Of a stretch of DNA of 64,000 bases, positions 33,774-42,233 are shown one piece after another. Each line of letters opens with the position of its first letter. Within the stretch, counting starts at the first letter, position 1. The stretch comes from Actinomycetes bacterium (GTDB lineage Bacteria; Actinomycetota; Acidimicrobiia; Acidimicrobiales; Ilumatobacteraceae). A program made the position numbers and the translations under genes. The notes under the pieces were generated by a model. It was not told where the DNA came from. It saw only the letters and a list, made by a program, of their open reading frames with translations, and ran no database searches. Location of the stretch: assembly GCA_029782355.1 (NCBI GenBank), contig JAKOUY010000037.1, positions 124,001 through 188,000 of the forward strand, given 5' to 3'.

Positions 33774-34393
33774 CCCGGGCGCTGACCATCGACGACATCG
33801 CCGACCTGCGCGCCTACGAACGGGAGCGGGCCGAGCTGCGCCCGCGGATGATCGAGCTGCGCCGGATTCGCCGGGTGGCGCTCGGCACGCTGGTGTCCGT
33901 GGCCTTCGAGAGCCGCGAGACGATCCGCTTCCAGATCCAGGAGATGGCTCGCGCCGAGCGGATCGTCACCGATGCCGGGATCGCCGAGGAGCTCGACGCC
34001 TACAACCCGCTGGTCCCCGAGGCCGGTCAGCTGCGCGCCACCCTGTTCCTCGAGCTGACCAGCGACGAGCAGATGCGCGAGTGGCTGCCCAAGCTCGTGG
34101 GCATCGAGACCCATCTGGTCATGGAGCTGGCCGACGGCACGGCGGTGCGCTGCACCGTCGACCCGGGCCACGCCGCCCAACTGACGCGCCCGCACACCAC
34201 CGCAGCGGTGCACTACGTCGGCTGGGAGTTGACCCCGCAGCAGGTCAGCGCGTTCGGCCCGGGTGCCCGGCTGGTGGTCGACCATCCGGCGTATCGCGAG
34301 TCGGCCGAGCTGCCGGCGAGCACGATCGCCGAGCTGGCGGCCGACCTGGCCGCCGACCGACCCGGCGCCACGTCCGCCGAGAAATCCGCCTGA
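33770..34393 (+). CDS. DUF3501 family protein
   Basis: 207 residues from GTG 33770. The opening [16 protein letters not shown] and the segment [19 protein letters not shown]-like (about residues 38-60; MARAERI follows) are characteristic of DUF3501, which is almost always found beside rubrerythrin and HdrD-like Fe-S proteins. No cofactor motif or membrane segment. Function unknown; probably an accessory factor of the peroxide-defence operon, of which it is the last gene. Confidence 0.8.
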   Translation: MTRALTIDDIADLRAYERERAELRPRMIELRRIRRVALGTLVSVAFESRETIRFQIQEMARAERIVTDAGIAEELDAYNPLVPEAGQLRATLFLELTSDEQMREWLPKLVGIETHLVMELADGTAVRCTVDPGHAAQLTRPHTTAAVHYVGWELTPQQVSAFGPGARLVVDHPAYRESAELPASTIAELAADLAADRPGATSAEKSA

Positions 34394-34486
34394 ACCCCTG
34401 GTCAACGGGTCCGGAGCAGACCTAGATTCGATCCCGCGTGTCGACCATGGGGGTCGCCAGGCGATGACAGTTGGGGGCGTGAGTTC

Positions 34487-34726
34487 GTGTCTGCCAAGCA
34501 GATCCAGTGGCGTGAGCTCGGTGCGTGTCGCGGCCTGGAGCCGGACATCTTCTATCCGGACGACGAGGACGACGGCGTGACGGCCAAGGCGGTGTGCGCC
34601 GAGTGCGGCGTGCGCGTCGCCTGCCTGGAGTACGCCCTGGCCAGCCGGGAGAAGTCGGGCATCTGGGGCGGCGCCACGGAGCGGGAGCGCCGGCGGATGA
34701 TCCGTCAGCGGCGCCGCTCGGCCTGA
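34487..34726 (+). CDS. WhiB-family iron-sulfur transcription factor
   Basis: 79 residues from GTG 34487. The four cluster-binding cysteines are Cys14, Cys37, Cys40 and Cys46 (C-x22-CxxC-x5-C), followed by the G-I-W-G-G turn (58-62) and a basic helix (TERERRRMIRQRRR) for DNA contact. WhiB proteins bind a 4Fe-4S cluster that senses oxygen or NO and act with the housekeeping sigma factor. The type (WhiB1/2-like) cannot be assigned safely. Found only in actinobacteria and their phages. Confidence 0.93.
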   Translation: MSAKQIQWRELGACRGLEPDIFYPDDEDDGVTAKAVCAECGVRVACLEYALASREKSGIWGGATERERRRMIRQRRRSA

Positions 34727-34747
34727 CCTGCCGGGGGAACGGACCCG

Positions 34748-34753
34748 TAACCT
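34748..34753 (+). promoter_or_regulatory. -10 box for a leaderless trpD transcript
   Basis: TAACCT, 7 nt before ATG 34761. Confidence 0.5.
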
Positions 34754-34760
34754 GTCGGCC

Positions 34761-35822
34761 ATGCCGACGCTGGAGGACCTGGGTGGGTGGCCGGAGCTGC
34801 TCACCACACTGCTGAACCGCCAGGACCTGGCAGCGGGCCATGCCCGCACGGCGATGGCCACGATCCTGGCCGGCGAGGCCACCCCGGCCCAGCTGATCGG
34901 GTTCGTCGTCGCCCTGCGCGCCAAGGGGGAGACGCCCGAGGAGATCTCCGCGCTCCTCGACGCGGTGCTGGAGGTGGCCACGATCGTGCCGCTCGGCGAC
35001 GAGCTGCGTGACCGGGCCGTCGACATCGTCGGGACGGGCGGCGACCGCAGCCACTCGATCAACGTCTCCACCATGGCCGCCCTGGTGGTGGCCGGGGCCG
35101 GGATCCCGGTGTGCAAGCACGGCGCCCGGGCGGCGTCCTCGCAGTGCGGCACCGCCGATGTGCTCGAGGCCCTCGGCGTCGCCGTCGAGCTGGCGCCGCT
35201 CGGTGTCAAGCAGTGCGTCGACGACGCCGGGTTCGGGTTCTGCCTGGCACCTCGCTATCACCCGGCGTTCCGCTACGCCGCGCCGAGTCGCAAGGAGATC
35301 GGCATCCCGACGGTGTTCAACCTGCTCGGCCCGATGGCCAACCCGGGCCGGGTCCGCCGCCACGTCATCGGCACCGCCAACCCGGCGGTGGCCGAGCGGA
35401 TGCTGGCGTCGCTGCGCCTCCACGGATCGCGGCGGGCCTGGGTGGTCCACGGTCAGGGGCTCGACGAGTTGACCACCACCGGCCCGTCCACCGTGCTGGC
35501 GCTGGACGACGACCGGGTGCGCTCCTTCACCGTCGACCCGATCGCCCTCGGGTTGGCCCCGGCCGTGCCGGAGGAGCTGGTCGGCGGGTCACCGGCGCAC
35601 AACGCCGAGGCGGTGCGCCGCGTGCTGGCTGGCGAGCACGGCGCCCACCGCAACATCGTGCTGCTCAACGCCGCAGCCGGGATGATCGCCGGCGGCCGGT
35701 GCGAGACGCTGGAGGACGGCCTGACCCTGGCTGCCGACTCGATCGACTCCGGAGCTGCGGCCCGGGTGCTCGCCCGGGTGATCGAGGTGTCCCAGCAGGC
35801 TGCCGTCACCATCGGCACCTGA
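34761..35822 (+). CDS. trpD: anthranilate phosphoribosyltransferase
   Basis: 353 residues. The PRPP-binding loop DIVGTGGDRSHSINVST (about residues 88-104), KHGARAASSQCGTADVLEALG (quoted as KHGARAASSQCG, about 117-128) and FCLAPRYHPAFR (about 160-171) are diagnostic of class IV phosphoribosyltransferases. It joins anthranilate and PRPP in tryptophan biosynthesis. No other trp gene is adjacent, so the pathway is dispersed. Start ATG is set by the -10 box. Confidence 0.95.
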   Translation: MPTLEDLGGWPELLTTLLNRQDLAAGHARTAMATILAGEATPAQLIGFVVALRAKGETPEEISALLDAVLEVATIVPLGDELRDRAVDIVGTGGDRSHSINVSTMAALVVAGAGIPVCKHGARAASSQCGTADVLEALGVAVELAPLGVKQCVDDAGFGFCLAPRYHPAFRYAAPSRKEIGIPTVFNLLGPMANPGRVRRHVIGTANPAVAERMLASLRLHGSRRAWVVHGQGLDELTTTGPSTVLALDDDRVRSFTVDPIALGLAPAVPEELVGGSPAHNAEAVRRVLAGEHGAHRNIVLLNAAAGMIAGGRCETLEDGLTLAADSIDSGAAARVLARVIEVSQQAAVTIGT

Positions 35823-35833
35823 TCCTGCGGGCC

Positions 35834-36670
35834 ATGGCCGTCATCAGCGTGCCGGCGTCCACGGCGAACCTCGGCAGTGGCTTCGATGCCCTCGGCATGG
35901 CGCTCGAGCTGCGCGCCGTGATCGGGCTCCCGGGGTCCGTGCCCGGGCCCGGCGGTCGCCTCGTCGAGCCCGGCCACCCAGCGGCCGTGGCCTTCGCGGC
36001 AGCCGGGGGTGAGGGGGTGCCGTGGGTTCGCTCGCCGATCCCGGCTGGGCGCGGCCTGGGCTTCAGCGGAGCGATGCGCGTCGGCGGGGTGGTCGCCGCT
36101 CACCACCAGCAGCATCCGGATCGCCCGCTGCCGGCGGCCGAGCTGCTGGAGATCGCCGTCCGCTTGGAGGGACACGCCGACAACGCGGCGGCGTCGATGC
36201 ACGGTGGCGTGGTCGTCGCCGCCGGCGATCGCGTCGTGCGGGTCCCGCTGGCGCTCGACCCGGTCGTGGTGGTGTGGGTGCCCGATGCCGCCCAGACCTC
36301 CACCGACCACAGCCGGCGAACGTTGCCGTCCACGGTCAGTCTGGCCGAGGCGACGTTCAACGTCGGGCGGGCGGCGTTGCTGGTCGCTGCCCTGGCAACC
36401 GGGCGCACCGCCGACCTGCGCGTGGCCACCGAGGACCGGCTGCACCAGCAGATCCGCCTGCGCGCCGTGCCGCACAGCGCCGCGGCCCTCGACGCCGCCC
36501 TGGCCGGTCCGGCGTGGGCTGCGTGGCTGTCGGGCAGCGGTCCGAGCGTCGCCGCGCTGTGCGATCGGCGCGACGCGCTCATCGTGGCCGACGCGCTGCC
36601 CGCCACCGGGAGCACCAAGCTCCTCGACGTGGCGGGCGACGGCGTCACGCTGCTCGACGACGCACCGTGA
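35834..36670 (+). CDS. thrB: homoserine kinase
   Basis: 278 residues from ATG 35834, 11 nt after trpD. GHMP-kinase motifs are visible: VPASTANLGSGFDALGMAL (residues 6-24), the phosphate loop SPIPAGRGLGFSGA (about 65-78, with the usual PxxxGLGSS here as PAGRGLGFSG) and the C-terminal LSGSGPSVAAL (about 234-244). It phosphorylates homoserine for threonine biosynthesis. The Phe in the loop where most have Ser is a small deviation. Other GHMP kinases are possible but the N-terminal motif favours ThrB. Confidence 0.85.
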   Translation: MAVISVPASTANLGSGFDALGMALELRAVIGLPGSVPGPGGRLVEPGHPAAVAFAAAGGEGVPWVRSPIPAGRGLGFSGAMRVGGVVAAHHQQHPDRPLPAAELLEIAVRLEGHADNAAASMHGGVVVAAGDRVVRVPLALDPVVVVWVPDAAQTSTDHSRRTLPSTVSLAEATFNVGRAALLVAALATGRTADLRVATEDRLHQQIRLRAVPHSAAALDAALAGPAWAAWLSGSGPSVAALCDRRDALIVADALPATGSTKLLDVAGDGVTLLDDAP

Positions 36671-36683
36671 GCAGTGGGTGACT

Positions 36684-36712
36684 TGACGGCGAACGAGCGT
36701 TCGGTGTTGAAT
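36684..36712 (+). promoter_or_regulatory. promoter with LexA/SOS box
   Basis: TTGACG (36684-36689), a 17-nt spacer and TTGAAT (36707-36712). CGAACGAGCGTTCG (36690-36703) fills the spacer and matches the Gram-positive LexA operator CGAAC-N4-GTTCG exactly. The ATG is at 36724, giving a very short leader. Confidence 0.8.
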
Positions 36713-36723
36713 CGAACAGACGT

Positions 36724-38373
36724 ATGGCCGGCTACGTCCAAGCCTCCCTCGACGACCTGGGGACCCCGCTCGCCGACGTGACCTTCTGCGTGCTCGACCT
36801 GGAGACCACGGGCGGCGACCGGGGGACCGACCGGATCACCGAGATCGGCGTCGTGAAGGTCCGTGGGGGCGAGCTGCTCGGCACCCTGCAGACCCTGGTC
36901 CACCCGGAGGTACGCATCCCCCCGGCCATCACCGTGCTGACGGGGATCACCGAGGCGATGGTCGCCGAGGCGCCGCGCCTCGACGCCGTGCTGCCCACCG
37001 TGCTCGAGTTCCTCGAGGGGGCCGTGCTGGTCGGCCACAACGTCCGCTTCGACGTCGACTTCCTCAACGCCGCGCTGGCCCGGCGCGGCGACCCACCGCT
37101 GCGCGGCCGGGTGGTCGACACCCTGGCACTGGCTCGCCGCCTGGTGCGCGACGAGGTGCCCGACTGCCGGCTGGGCACGCTGGCCACCCGCCTCCGACTG
37201 ACCACCCGGCCCACCCATCGGGCCTTCGACGACGCCATGGCGACCACCGAGCTGCTGCACCTGCTGCTCGAGCGGGCCGCCACCTGGGGCGTGCTCGGCC
37301 TGGACGACCTGCTGGCGCTGCCGCGGCTCGGTGGCCACCCGCAGGCGGCCAAGCTGCGCCTGACGCGCGGCCTGCCGCGCGCCCCGGGCGTCTACCTGTT
37401 CCGCGATGGCCGCGGCGAGGTGCTGTACGTGGGCAAGGCCACCAACCTGCGCGACCGGGTGCGCAGCTACTTCGGCAGCGACGACCGCCGCAAGATCGGA
37501 GCGCTGCTGCGCGAGACCGCGTCGATCAGCGTCGAGGAGACCGCCGACGTCCTGGTGGCCGAGGTCCTCGAGGCCAGGCTGCTGCGCCAGCTGCGGCCGC
37601 GGTACAACCGCGCCGGCACCCAGTGGCCCATGTACTGCTACGTGCGTCTCACGGTCGACGAACCGTGGCCGCGCCTCGTCGTCTCGACCAGTGCGGCGTC
37701 GGCCGGGTTGGTGCTCGGCCCGCTGCCGTCCCGGCAGGCGGCCACGTTGGCCGTCGAGGCCTTGCACACCGTGTTCCCGCTGCGCCGGTGCACCGCCCGG
37801 CTCGGCCCGCGCCGGCGCGTTCCGGCGGATGCCTCGCCGTGCACCGCCCACCAGCTCGGCCGGGCCTACTGCCCGTGCTCGGGCACAGCCGATCCGGTGG
37901 CCTACCGGGCTCTGGTCGACGAAGTCGTCCGAACCCTGCGGACCACCCCGCAAACCGTGATCGACCGCTTGGGGCGGCGGATGGCCGATCTGGCCCGCCA
38001 GCGGCGCTACGAGGAGGCCGCCGCCGTGCGCGACCGGGCCCAGGCCTTCGCCGGGCTGGTCCAGCGGACCTCGACGATCGACCAGCTCCGCCGAGCCGGG
38101 CGGATCGTCGCCCGCCTCGGCGACACCACCGTGGAGATCGTCGACGGGGTCCTGGCCCGCTATCAACCCGCCGGGCGGTTGGCCGCCTCGCTCAGCGTCG
38201 CCCCGCCACCAACCGGTACCGGCCCGGTTGCGAAGGAGGCGGTCGACGAGATGCTGGTCATCGCCCGGGCTTTGCAGCGGCGGGCGAACGGCCGGGTGCT
38301 GGTCTGCGACGGCGAGTGGGCCAGCACCGTGCCGCGGGTCGAACCGCCGACCCGGCTGGCCCGGGCCGGCTGA
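36724..38373 (+). CDS. DEDDh exonuclease fused to a UvrC-like GIY-YIG nuclease
   Basis: 549 residues. N-terminal DnaQ-like 3'-5' exonuclease: Exo I DLETTGG (about residues 23-29), Exo II GHNVRFDVDFL (about 103-113), Exo III with HRAFDDAMAT (about 166-175, the DEDDh His and Asp). Then a GIY-YIG domain (GVYLFRDGRGEVLYVGKATNLR spans about 222-243; key GVYLF and LYVGKA), and a C-terminal UvrB-contact-like helix (LARQRRYEEAAAVRDRA). The fusion is a known actinobacterial DNA-repair architecture. An SOS box in its promoter shows DNA-damage induction. Annotated in mycobacteria as UvrC-like or Cho-like. Confidence 0.9.
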   Translation: MAGYVQASLDDLGTPLADVTFCVLDLETTGGDRGTDRITEIGVVKVRGGELLGTLQTLVHPEVRIPPAITVLTGITEAMVAEAPRLDAVLPTVLEFLEGAVLVGHNVRFDVDFLNAALARRGDPPLRGRVVDTLALARRLVRDEVPDCRLGTLATRLRLTTRPTHRAFDDAMATTELLHLLLERAATWGVLGLDDLLALPRLGGHPQAAKLRLTRGLPRAPGVYLFRDGRGEVLYVGKATNLRDRVRSYFGSDDRRKIGALLRETASISVEETADVLVAEVLEARLLRQLRPRYNRAGTQWPMYCYVRLTVDEPWPRLVVSTSAASAGLVLGPLPSRQAATLAVEALHTVFPLRRCTARLGPRRRVPADASPCTAHQLGRAYCPCSGTADPVAYRALVDEVVRTLRTTPQTVIDRLGRRMADLARQRRYEEAAAVRDRAQAFAGLVQRTSTIDQLRRAGRIVARLGDTTVEIVDGVLARYQPAGRLAASLSVAPPPTGTGPVAKEAVDEMLVIARALQRRANGRVLVCDGEWASTVPRVEPPTRLARAG

Positions 38374-38411
38374 GGGCGAGCGGCGAGCCGCGCCGGGGAC
38401 GCGGCGATCGG

Positions 38412-38417
38412 TACCGT
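38412..38417 (+). promoter_or_regulatory. -10 box for a leaderless NYN-protein transcript
   Basis: TACCGT, 6 nt before GTG 38424. Confidence 0.4.
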
Positions 38418-38423
38418 GGCGGT

Positions 38424-39626
38424 GTGGCCCGGCCCGACGAGCACCCACCCACCGCGGCGCTCGGTCGAGCCGTGGAGTTCGCCGTCTCCGCCGTGGCGGC
38501 CCGCCGCGGCACGCTCGACGAGCAGTCGGTCCCGGCCGAGCTGCGCCCATGGCTGCGCCGCGCCCACCTCGGCACCGCCGGTCGGCGCGCCGTTCGGCGG
38601 ATCCTCGACGCCGACGACGACCTGCGCCGCACCGTGGCCGCGCTGGCCTCGCCGGATCTGGTGGACGAGATCGGGTTGCTGTGGTTGCGCCGGCCGGCGG
38701 GGTGGGAGGACACGGTCGACGTGCTGCTGGGCGAGGGGGGCGGCGGCGCCACGCCGTCCGAGCGTCGCCGCCGCCAGCGGGCCGAGTCGGCCGCTGATCG
38801 CTGGCAGGCCGAGGCCGAGCGGCTCCGCCGACGGCTGGTGGCCAGCGAGGCCGGGCGCGACGATGCCCTTGCCGGTCTCGCCGCGACGGCCGCGCAGCTG
38901 GACGCCCAGCGTGCCGAGTGGGCCGCGGCGATGTCCGCCGCCGACCGCCGGCTGGCGGAGGCCATGGCTCGCCATCAGGTGCTGGCGGTCGAGCGCGATG
39001 CGGCCCTGGCCCGCCTGGCAAGCTCCGAGGCTGCGTCGGCGGCCGCGGTCGACGGGTTGCGCCGGGCGGTGACCGAGGCCGAGTCGGCGCGCGACGCGGT
39101 CCTGGCCGAGCGGGCCGCCGGTGAGCTGCCGTTGCTGGCCCGGGTGCTGCCCGGTGTGTCCCGGGCGCGCCCGGCGCGCCGCCACCCGATCGGCCTGCCC
39201 GGTGGGCTGCGCGCCGATGCACCGGCTGCCACCGAACACGTGCTGCGGACCGCGCAGGTGGTCGTGCTGGTGGACGGGTACAACGTGGCCAAGCTGGCGT
39301 GGCCCGAGCACCGCCTGGACGACCAGCGCGAGTTGCTGGTCGAGGCGGCCGAGCGCGTCGCCCGCCGGTGGGGAACGGAGATCGTCGTGGTCTTCGACGG
39401 CGCCGAGGTGGTCGGCGCGGCGACGGCGAGCCGGCGGGTGGTGGCGGTGACGTTCTCGCCCGCCGGGGTCACGGCCGACGACGTGCTCCGCCGGCTGGCC
39501 GCAGCCCTGCCGGCCGATCGCCCGGTGGTGGTGGTCACCGACGACCGGGCGATCATCGCCGACGTCCGCCGGCTGGGCTGCAACGTGCTGCCCAGCGCAG
39601 CGTTTGCCGCCACCGCCAACCGCTGA
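38424..39626 (+). CDS. coiled-coil protein with C-terminal NYN (YacP-like) RNase domain
   Basis: 400 residues from GTG 38424. Residues about 1-100 are helical, about 110-230 form an Arg/Ala/Glu-rich coiled coil, and about 272-395 make a NYN/PIN-like domain with VVVLVDGYNVAKL, VVVFDGAEVVG and VVVVTDDRAIIADVR, which place the expected Asp residues for metal. NYN proteins such as YacP/Rae1 cleave RNA. The long coiled coil suggests oligomerisation or ribosome association. Targets unknown. Confidence 0.8.
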   Translation: MARPDEHPPTAALGRAVEFAVSAVAARRGTLDEQSVPAELRPWLRRAHLGTAGRRAVRRILDADDDLRRTVAALASPDLVDEIGLLWLRRPAGWEDTVDVLLGEGGGGATPSERRRRQRAESAADRWQAEAERLRRRLVASEAGRDDALAGLAATAAQLDAQRAEWAAAMSAADRRLAEAMARHQVLAVERDAALARLASSEAASAAAVDGLRRAVTEAESARDAVLAERAAGELPLLARVLPGVSRARPARRHPIGLPGGLRADAPAATEHVLRTAQVVVLVDGYNVAKLAWPEHRLDDQRELLVEAAERVARRWGTEIVVVFDGAEVVGAATASRRVVAVTFSPAGVTADDVLRRLAAALPADRPVVVVTDDRAIIADVRRLGCNVLPSAAFAATANR

Positions 39627-39709
39627 GGCGCGCAGCCGGCGGAACCGCGTGACACCCCTCGTGGACGATGACGAGCGAGGCACCGACTCACTCGCCGAGG
39701 AACACGACC

Positions 39710-39958
39710 ATGAACCACCACGTCACCCCGCCATCCGCACCGGCACCCCCGCCGTCCGTGCCGCCGGTCAGCACCACGATCAGCTGCGCGACGTGCGAGC
39801 TGCGCGACTCGCCGGCGTGCGCCGACTGCGTGGTCAGCTACGTCCTGGATCACGACGTGCCGGCGCCGCTCACGCTCACACCGGACGAGGCCCGGGCCGT
39901 GGCGCTGCTGTCGGCCGCCGGGCTGGTGCCTAGCCTTCGCCACCGTGAGGCCGCCTGA
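39710..39958 (+). CDS. small protein with two CxxC pairs
   Basis: 82 residues from ATG 39710, with GAGG 9 nt upstream. Pro-rich first 25 residues, then SCATCELRDSPACADCVV (about residues 28-45) with two CxxC pairs 7 residues apart, then a helical acidic tail (TPDEARAVALL). The spacing suits a small zinc or iron site. No family recognised. It overlaps the QueG gene by 14 nt. Confidence 0.6.
   Translation: MNHHVTPPSAPAPPPSVPPVSTTISCATCELRDSPACADCVVSYVLDHDVPAPLTLTPDEARAVALLSAAGLVPSLRHREAA
39931..39936 (+). promoter_or_regulatory. -10 box for a leaderless queG transcript
   Basis: TAGCCT, 8 nt before GTG 39945, inside the 3' end of the small CxxC gene. Confidence 0.4.
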
Positions 39959-41105
39959 CCCACCGCCACCGCCGGTGGACCACGCCTACCTGAGCGGGCT
40001 CGGCCACCTGGCGGTCGATCACGGGGTGACCCACTGGGGCGTGGCCCCGGCCGGGATCCTGCAGCGCGCCCGCCAGGCGCTGGTCGACCGGGCCGAGGCC
40101 GGCCTGGCCGACACCATGCAGTTCACCTACCGCAACCCGCAGCGCTCGACCGACCCGAGCCAGGCGGTGCGCGGCGCCCAGGCCGTGTTCGTCGCTGCGC
40201 TGCCGTACCCCGCCGACGCCGACGAGCACGCCCCCACCGGGCAGTCGGGACCCGACGGTGCTGGCCCGTCGGGCCCGCCGTGGCGGGGGGAGATCGCCCG
40301 CTACGCCTGGGCCGATCATGGGGGCACGCTGCGGCGTGCGCTGGCGGCCGTCGTCGAGCGCCTGCGTGCCGATCGGTTCCGGGCGGTGGCCGTCGCCGAC
40401 GACAACAGCCTGGTGGACCGGGAAGCCGCCTACCTCGCCGGGCTCGGGTGGTACGGCAAGAACGCCAACCTGATGCTCCCGGGCGCCGGCAGCTGGTTCG
40501 TGCTCGGCAGCGTGATCACCACCGCCCCGCTGCCGGCGAGCCACGCCCCGGTGGCCGACGGGTGCGGGTCGTGCCGCCGGTGCCTCGACGCCTGCCCGAC
40601 GGGCGCCATCATCGCCCCCGGGGTGGTCGACGCCCGCCGGTGCCTGTCGTGGGTCCTCCAGCGGCCCGGCGATCTGCCCACCGATCTGCGCCCGGCGGTC
40701 GGGACGCGGCTCTACGGCTGTGACGACTGCCAGACGGCGTGCCCGCCCACCGTGGTCTTCGGCCGGACCCGGGACCGCGACCGGGCATCGGCGCAGCGGC
40801 CCGACCTCGCCGACCTGTGCACCTCGCTGCCGCTCGTCGAGCTGCTCGAGTGGGACGACGACGCGATCCTGGCCGCGTGGGGACGCTGGTACCTCGCCGA
40901 CCGGGACCCACGATGGGTCCGCCGCAACGCCATCGTCGCCCTCGGCAACGCCCTGGCGGGAGCGGGACCCGCGCCGGCCGGAGACGGTGCCCATCGGGCA
41001 CGCGCCCGCTCCGTGCTGGCTGGCTACGTTGACGGGATCGATCCGTTGCTCGCCGACCACGCCCGCTGGGCCATCGAGCGCGCCGGTTCGGCGGGTCTTG
41101 CGTGA
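39945..41105 (+). CDS. queG: epoxyqueuosine reductase
   Basis: 386 residues from GTG 39945. The corrinoid-binding N-terminal half includes LADTMQFTYRNPQRSTDP (about residues 46-63) and DNSLVDREAAYLAGLGWYGKN (key DREAAYLAGLGWYGKN, about 150-165). Two ferredoxin-type clusters follow: CGSCRRCLDACPTGAI (about 206-221) and CDDCQTACP (about 259-267). The enzyme reduces epoxyqueuosine in tRNA to queuosine with cobalamin. No other queuosine genes are in the window. A C-terminal HEAT-like segment is present. Confidence 0.92.
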   Translation: MRPPDPPPPPVDHAYLSGLGHLAVDHGVTHWGVAPAGILQRARQALVDRAEAGLADTMQFTYRNPQRSTDPSQAVRGAQAVFVAALPYPADADEHAPTGQSGPDGAGPSGPPWRGEIARYAWADHGGTLRRALAAVVERLRADRFRAVAVADDNSLVDREAAYLAGLGWYGKNANLMLPGAGSWFVLGSVITTAPLPASHAPVADGCGSCRRCLDACPTGAIIAPGVVDARRCLSWVLQRPGDLPTDLRPAVGTRLYGCDDCQTACPPTVVFGRTRDRDRASAQRPDLADLCTSLPLVELLEWDDDAILAAWGRWYLADRDPRWVRRNAIVALGNALAGAGPAPAGDGAHRARARSVLAGYVDGIDPLLADHARWAIERAGSAGLA

Positions 41106-42226
41106 AGCATCTCCTGGTCACCAATGACTTCCCGCCGAAGATCGGCGGCATCCAGTCGCTGCTGTGGGAGTGGTGGCGGCGCTTGCCGGCCGATCGATTC
41201 GCCGTGCTGACCAGTCCGTACGAGGGGGCGGCGGCCTGGGATGCCGCCCAGCCGTACCACATCGAACGTGTTCCAGAGCCGGTGCTGCTCCCGCATCCCC
41301 TGATGGTCCGGCGGGTCAACGAGCTCGCCGAGCGGGTCGGTGCCGAGCTCGTCGTGCTCGACCCGGCGGTCCCGCTCGGGATCATCGGTCCGTCGCTGAA
41401 CCTGCCCTACGACGTCGTCGTCCACGGGGCGGAGGTGACCGTGCCCGGCCGCCTGCCGGGGTCCAAGCAGGTGCTCGGCCGGGTGCTGCGTCACGCTCGC
41501 CACATCGTCGCCGCCGGTGGGTACCCCGCGGCCGAGGCCGTCCACGCCGCCGGCCGCCCGTTGCCCATCACCGTGGTGCCACCCGGGGTCGACACCGATC
41601 GCTTCGTGCCGCTCGACCAGGCCGAGCGGCGTCGGGCGCGGGCCCGCTTCGGGCTCGACACCGACGCCGAGCTGATCGTCGGCATCAGCCGGCTGGTGCC
41701 GCGCAAGGGATTCGACACGGCCATCCGCGCCGTCGCCAAGTTGGCCGTCCGCCGCCCTCGGCTGGTGCTGGCCATCGCCGGAGCCGGCCGCGACCGCCAG
41801 CGCCTGGAACGTCTGGCCACCCAGCTCGGTGCGCCGGTGCGCTTCCTCGGTCGGGTGGACCACGACGACCTTCCCGGCCTGTACGGCTGTGCCGACGTGT
41901 ACACGATGCTGTGCCGCAACCGGTGGGGCGGCCTCGAGCAGGAGGGCTTCGGCATCGTCTTCCTGGAGGCTGCGTCGTGTGCCGTGCCCCAGGTGGCCGG
42001 ACAGTCCGGTGGGGCAGCCGAGGCGGTGGTCGACGGCCAGACCGGGATCGTCATCGACCAGCCCGACGACGTCGACGCCGTGGCCGGGGCGTTCGAGCGG
42101 CTGCTCGACGACCCGGCGGCGGCCCGGGCGATGGGCTGTGCCGGCCGGGAGCGGGCCGTGGCGGAGTTCTCCTACGACGTCCTCGCCCACCGGCTTGGTG
42201 TGGCCCTCGGCGCCTTGCCAGCATGA
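41102..42226 (+). CDS. GT4 glycosyltransferase, PimB-like mannosyltransferase
   Basis: 374 residues from GTG 41102 (GTGA overlap with queG). N-terminal NDFPPKIGGIQSLL (residues 8-21) is the acceptor-side glycine loop; GISRLVPRKGFDTAI (about 195-209) and EGFGIVFLEAASC (about 281-293) are the GT4 donor-binding segments, with the EX7E pair Glu281/Glu289. This pattern is closest to PimB, which adds the second mannose to phosphatidylinositol mannoside from GDP-mannose at the membrane. Lipid specificity is inferred. Confidence 0.8.
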   Translation: MKHLLVTNDFPPKIGGIQSLLWEWWRRLPADRFAVLTSPYEGAAAWDAAQPYHIERVPEPVLLPHPLMVRRVNELAERVGAELVVLDPAVPLGIIGPSLNLPYDVVVHGAEVTVPGRLPGSKQVLGRVLRHARHIVAAGGYPAAEAVHAAGRPLPITVVPPGVDTDRFVPLDQAERRRARARFGLDTDAELIVGISRLVPRKGFDTAIRAVAKLAVRRPRLVLAIAGAGRDRQRLERLATQLGAPVRFLGRVDHDDLPGLYGCADVYTMLCRNRWGGLEQEGFGIVFLEAASCAVPQVAGQSGGAAEAVVDGQTGIVIDQPDDVDAVAGAFERLLDDPAAARAMGCAGRERAVAEFSYDVLAHRLGVALGALPA

Positions 42227-42233
42227 ACGGACG

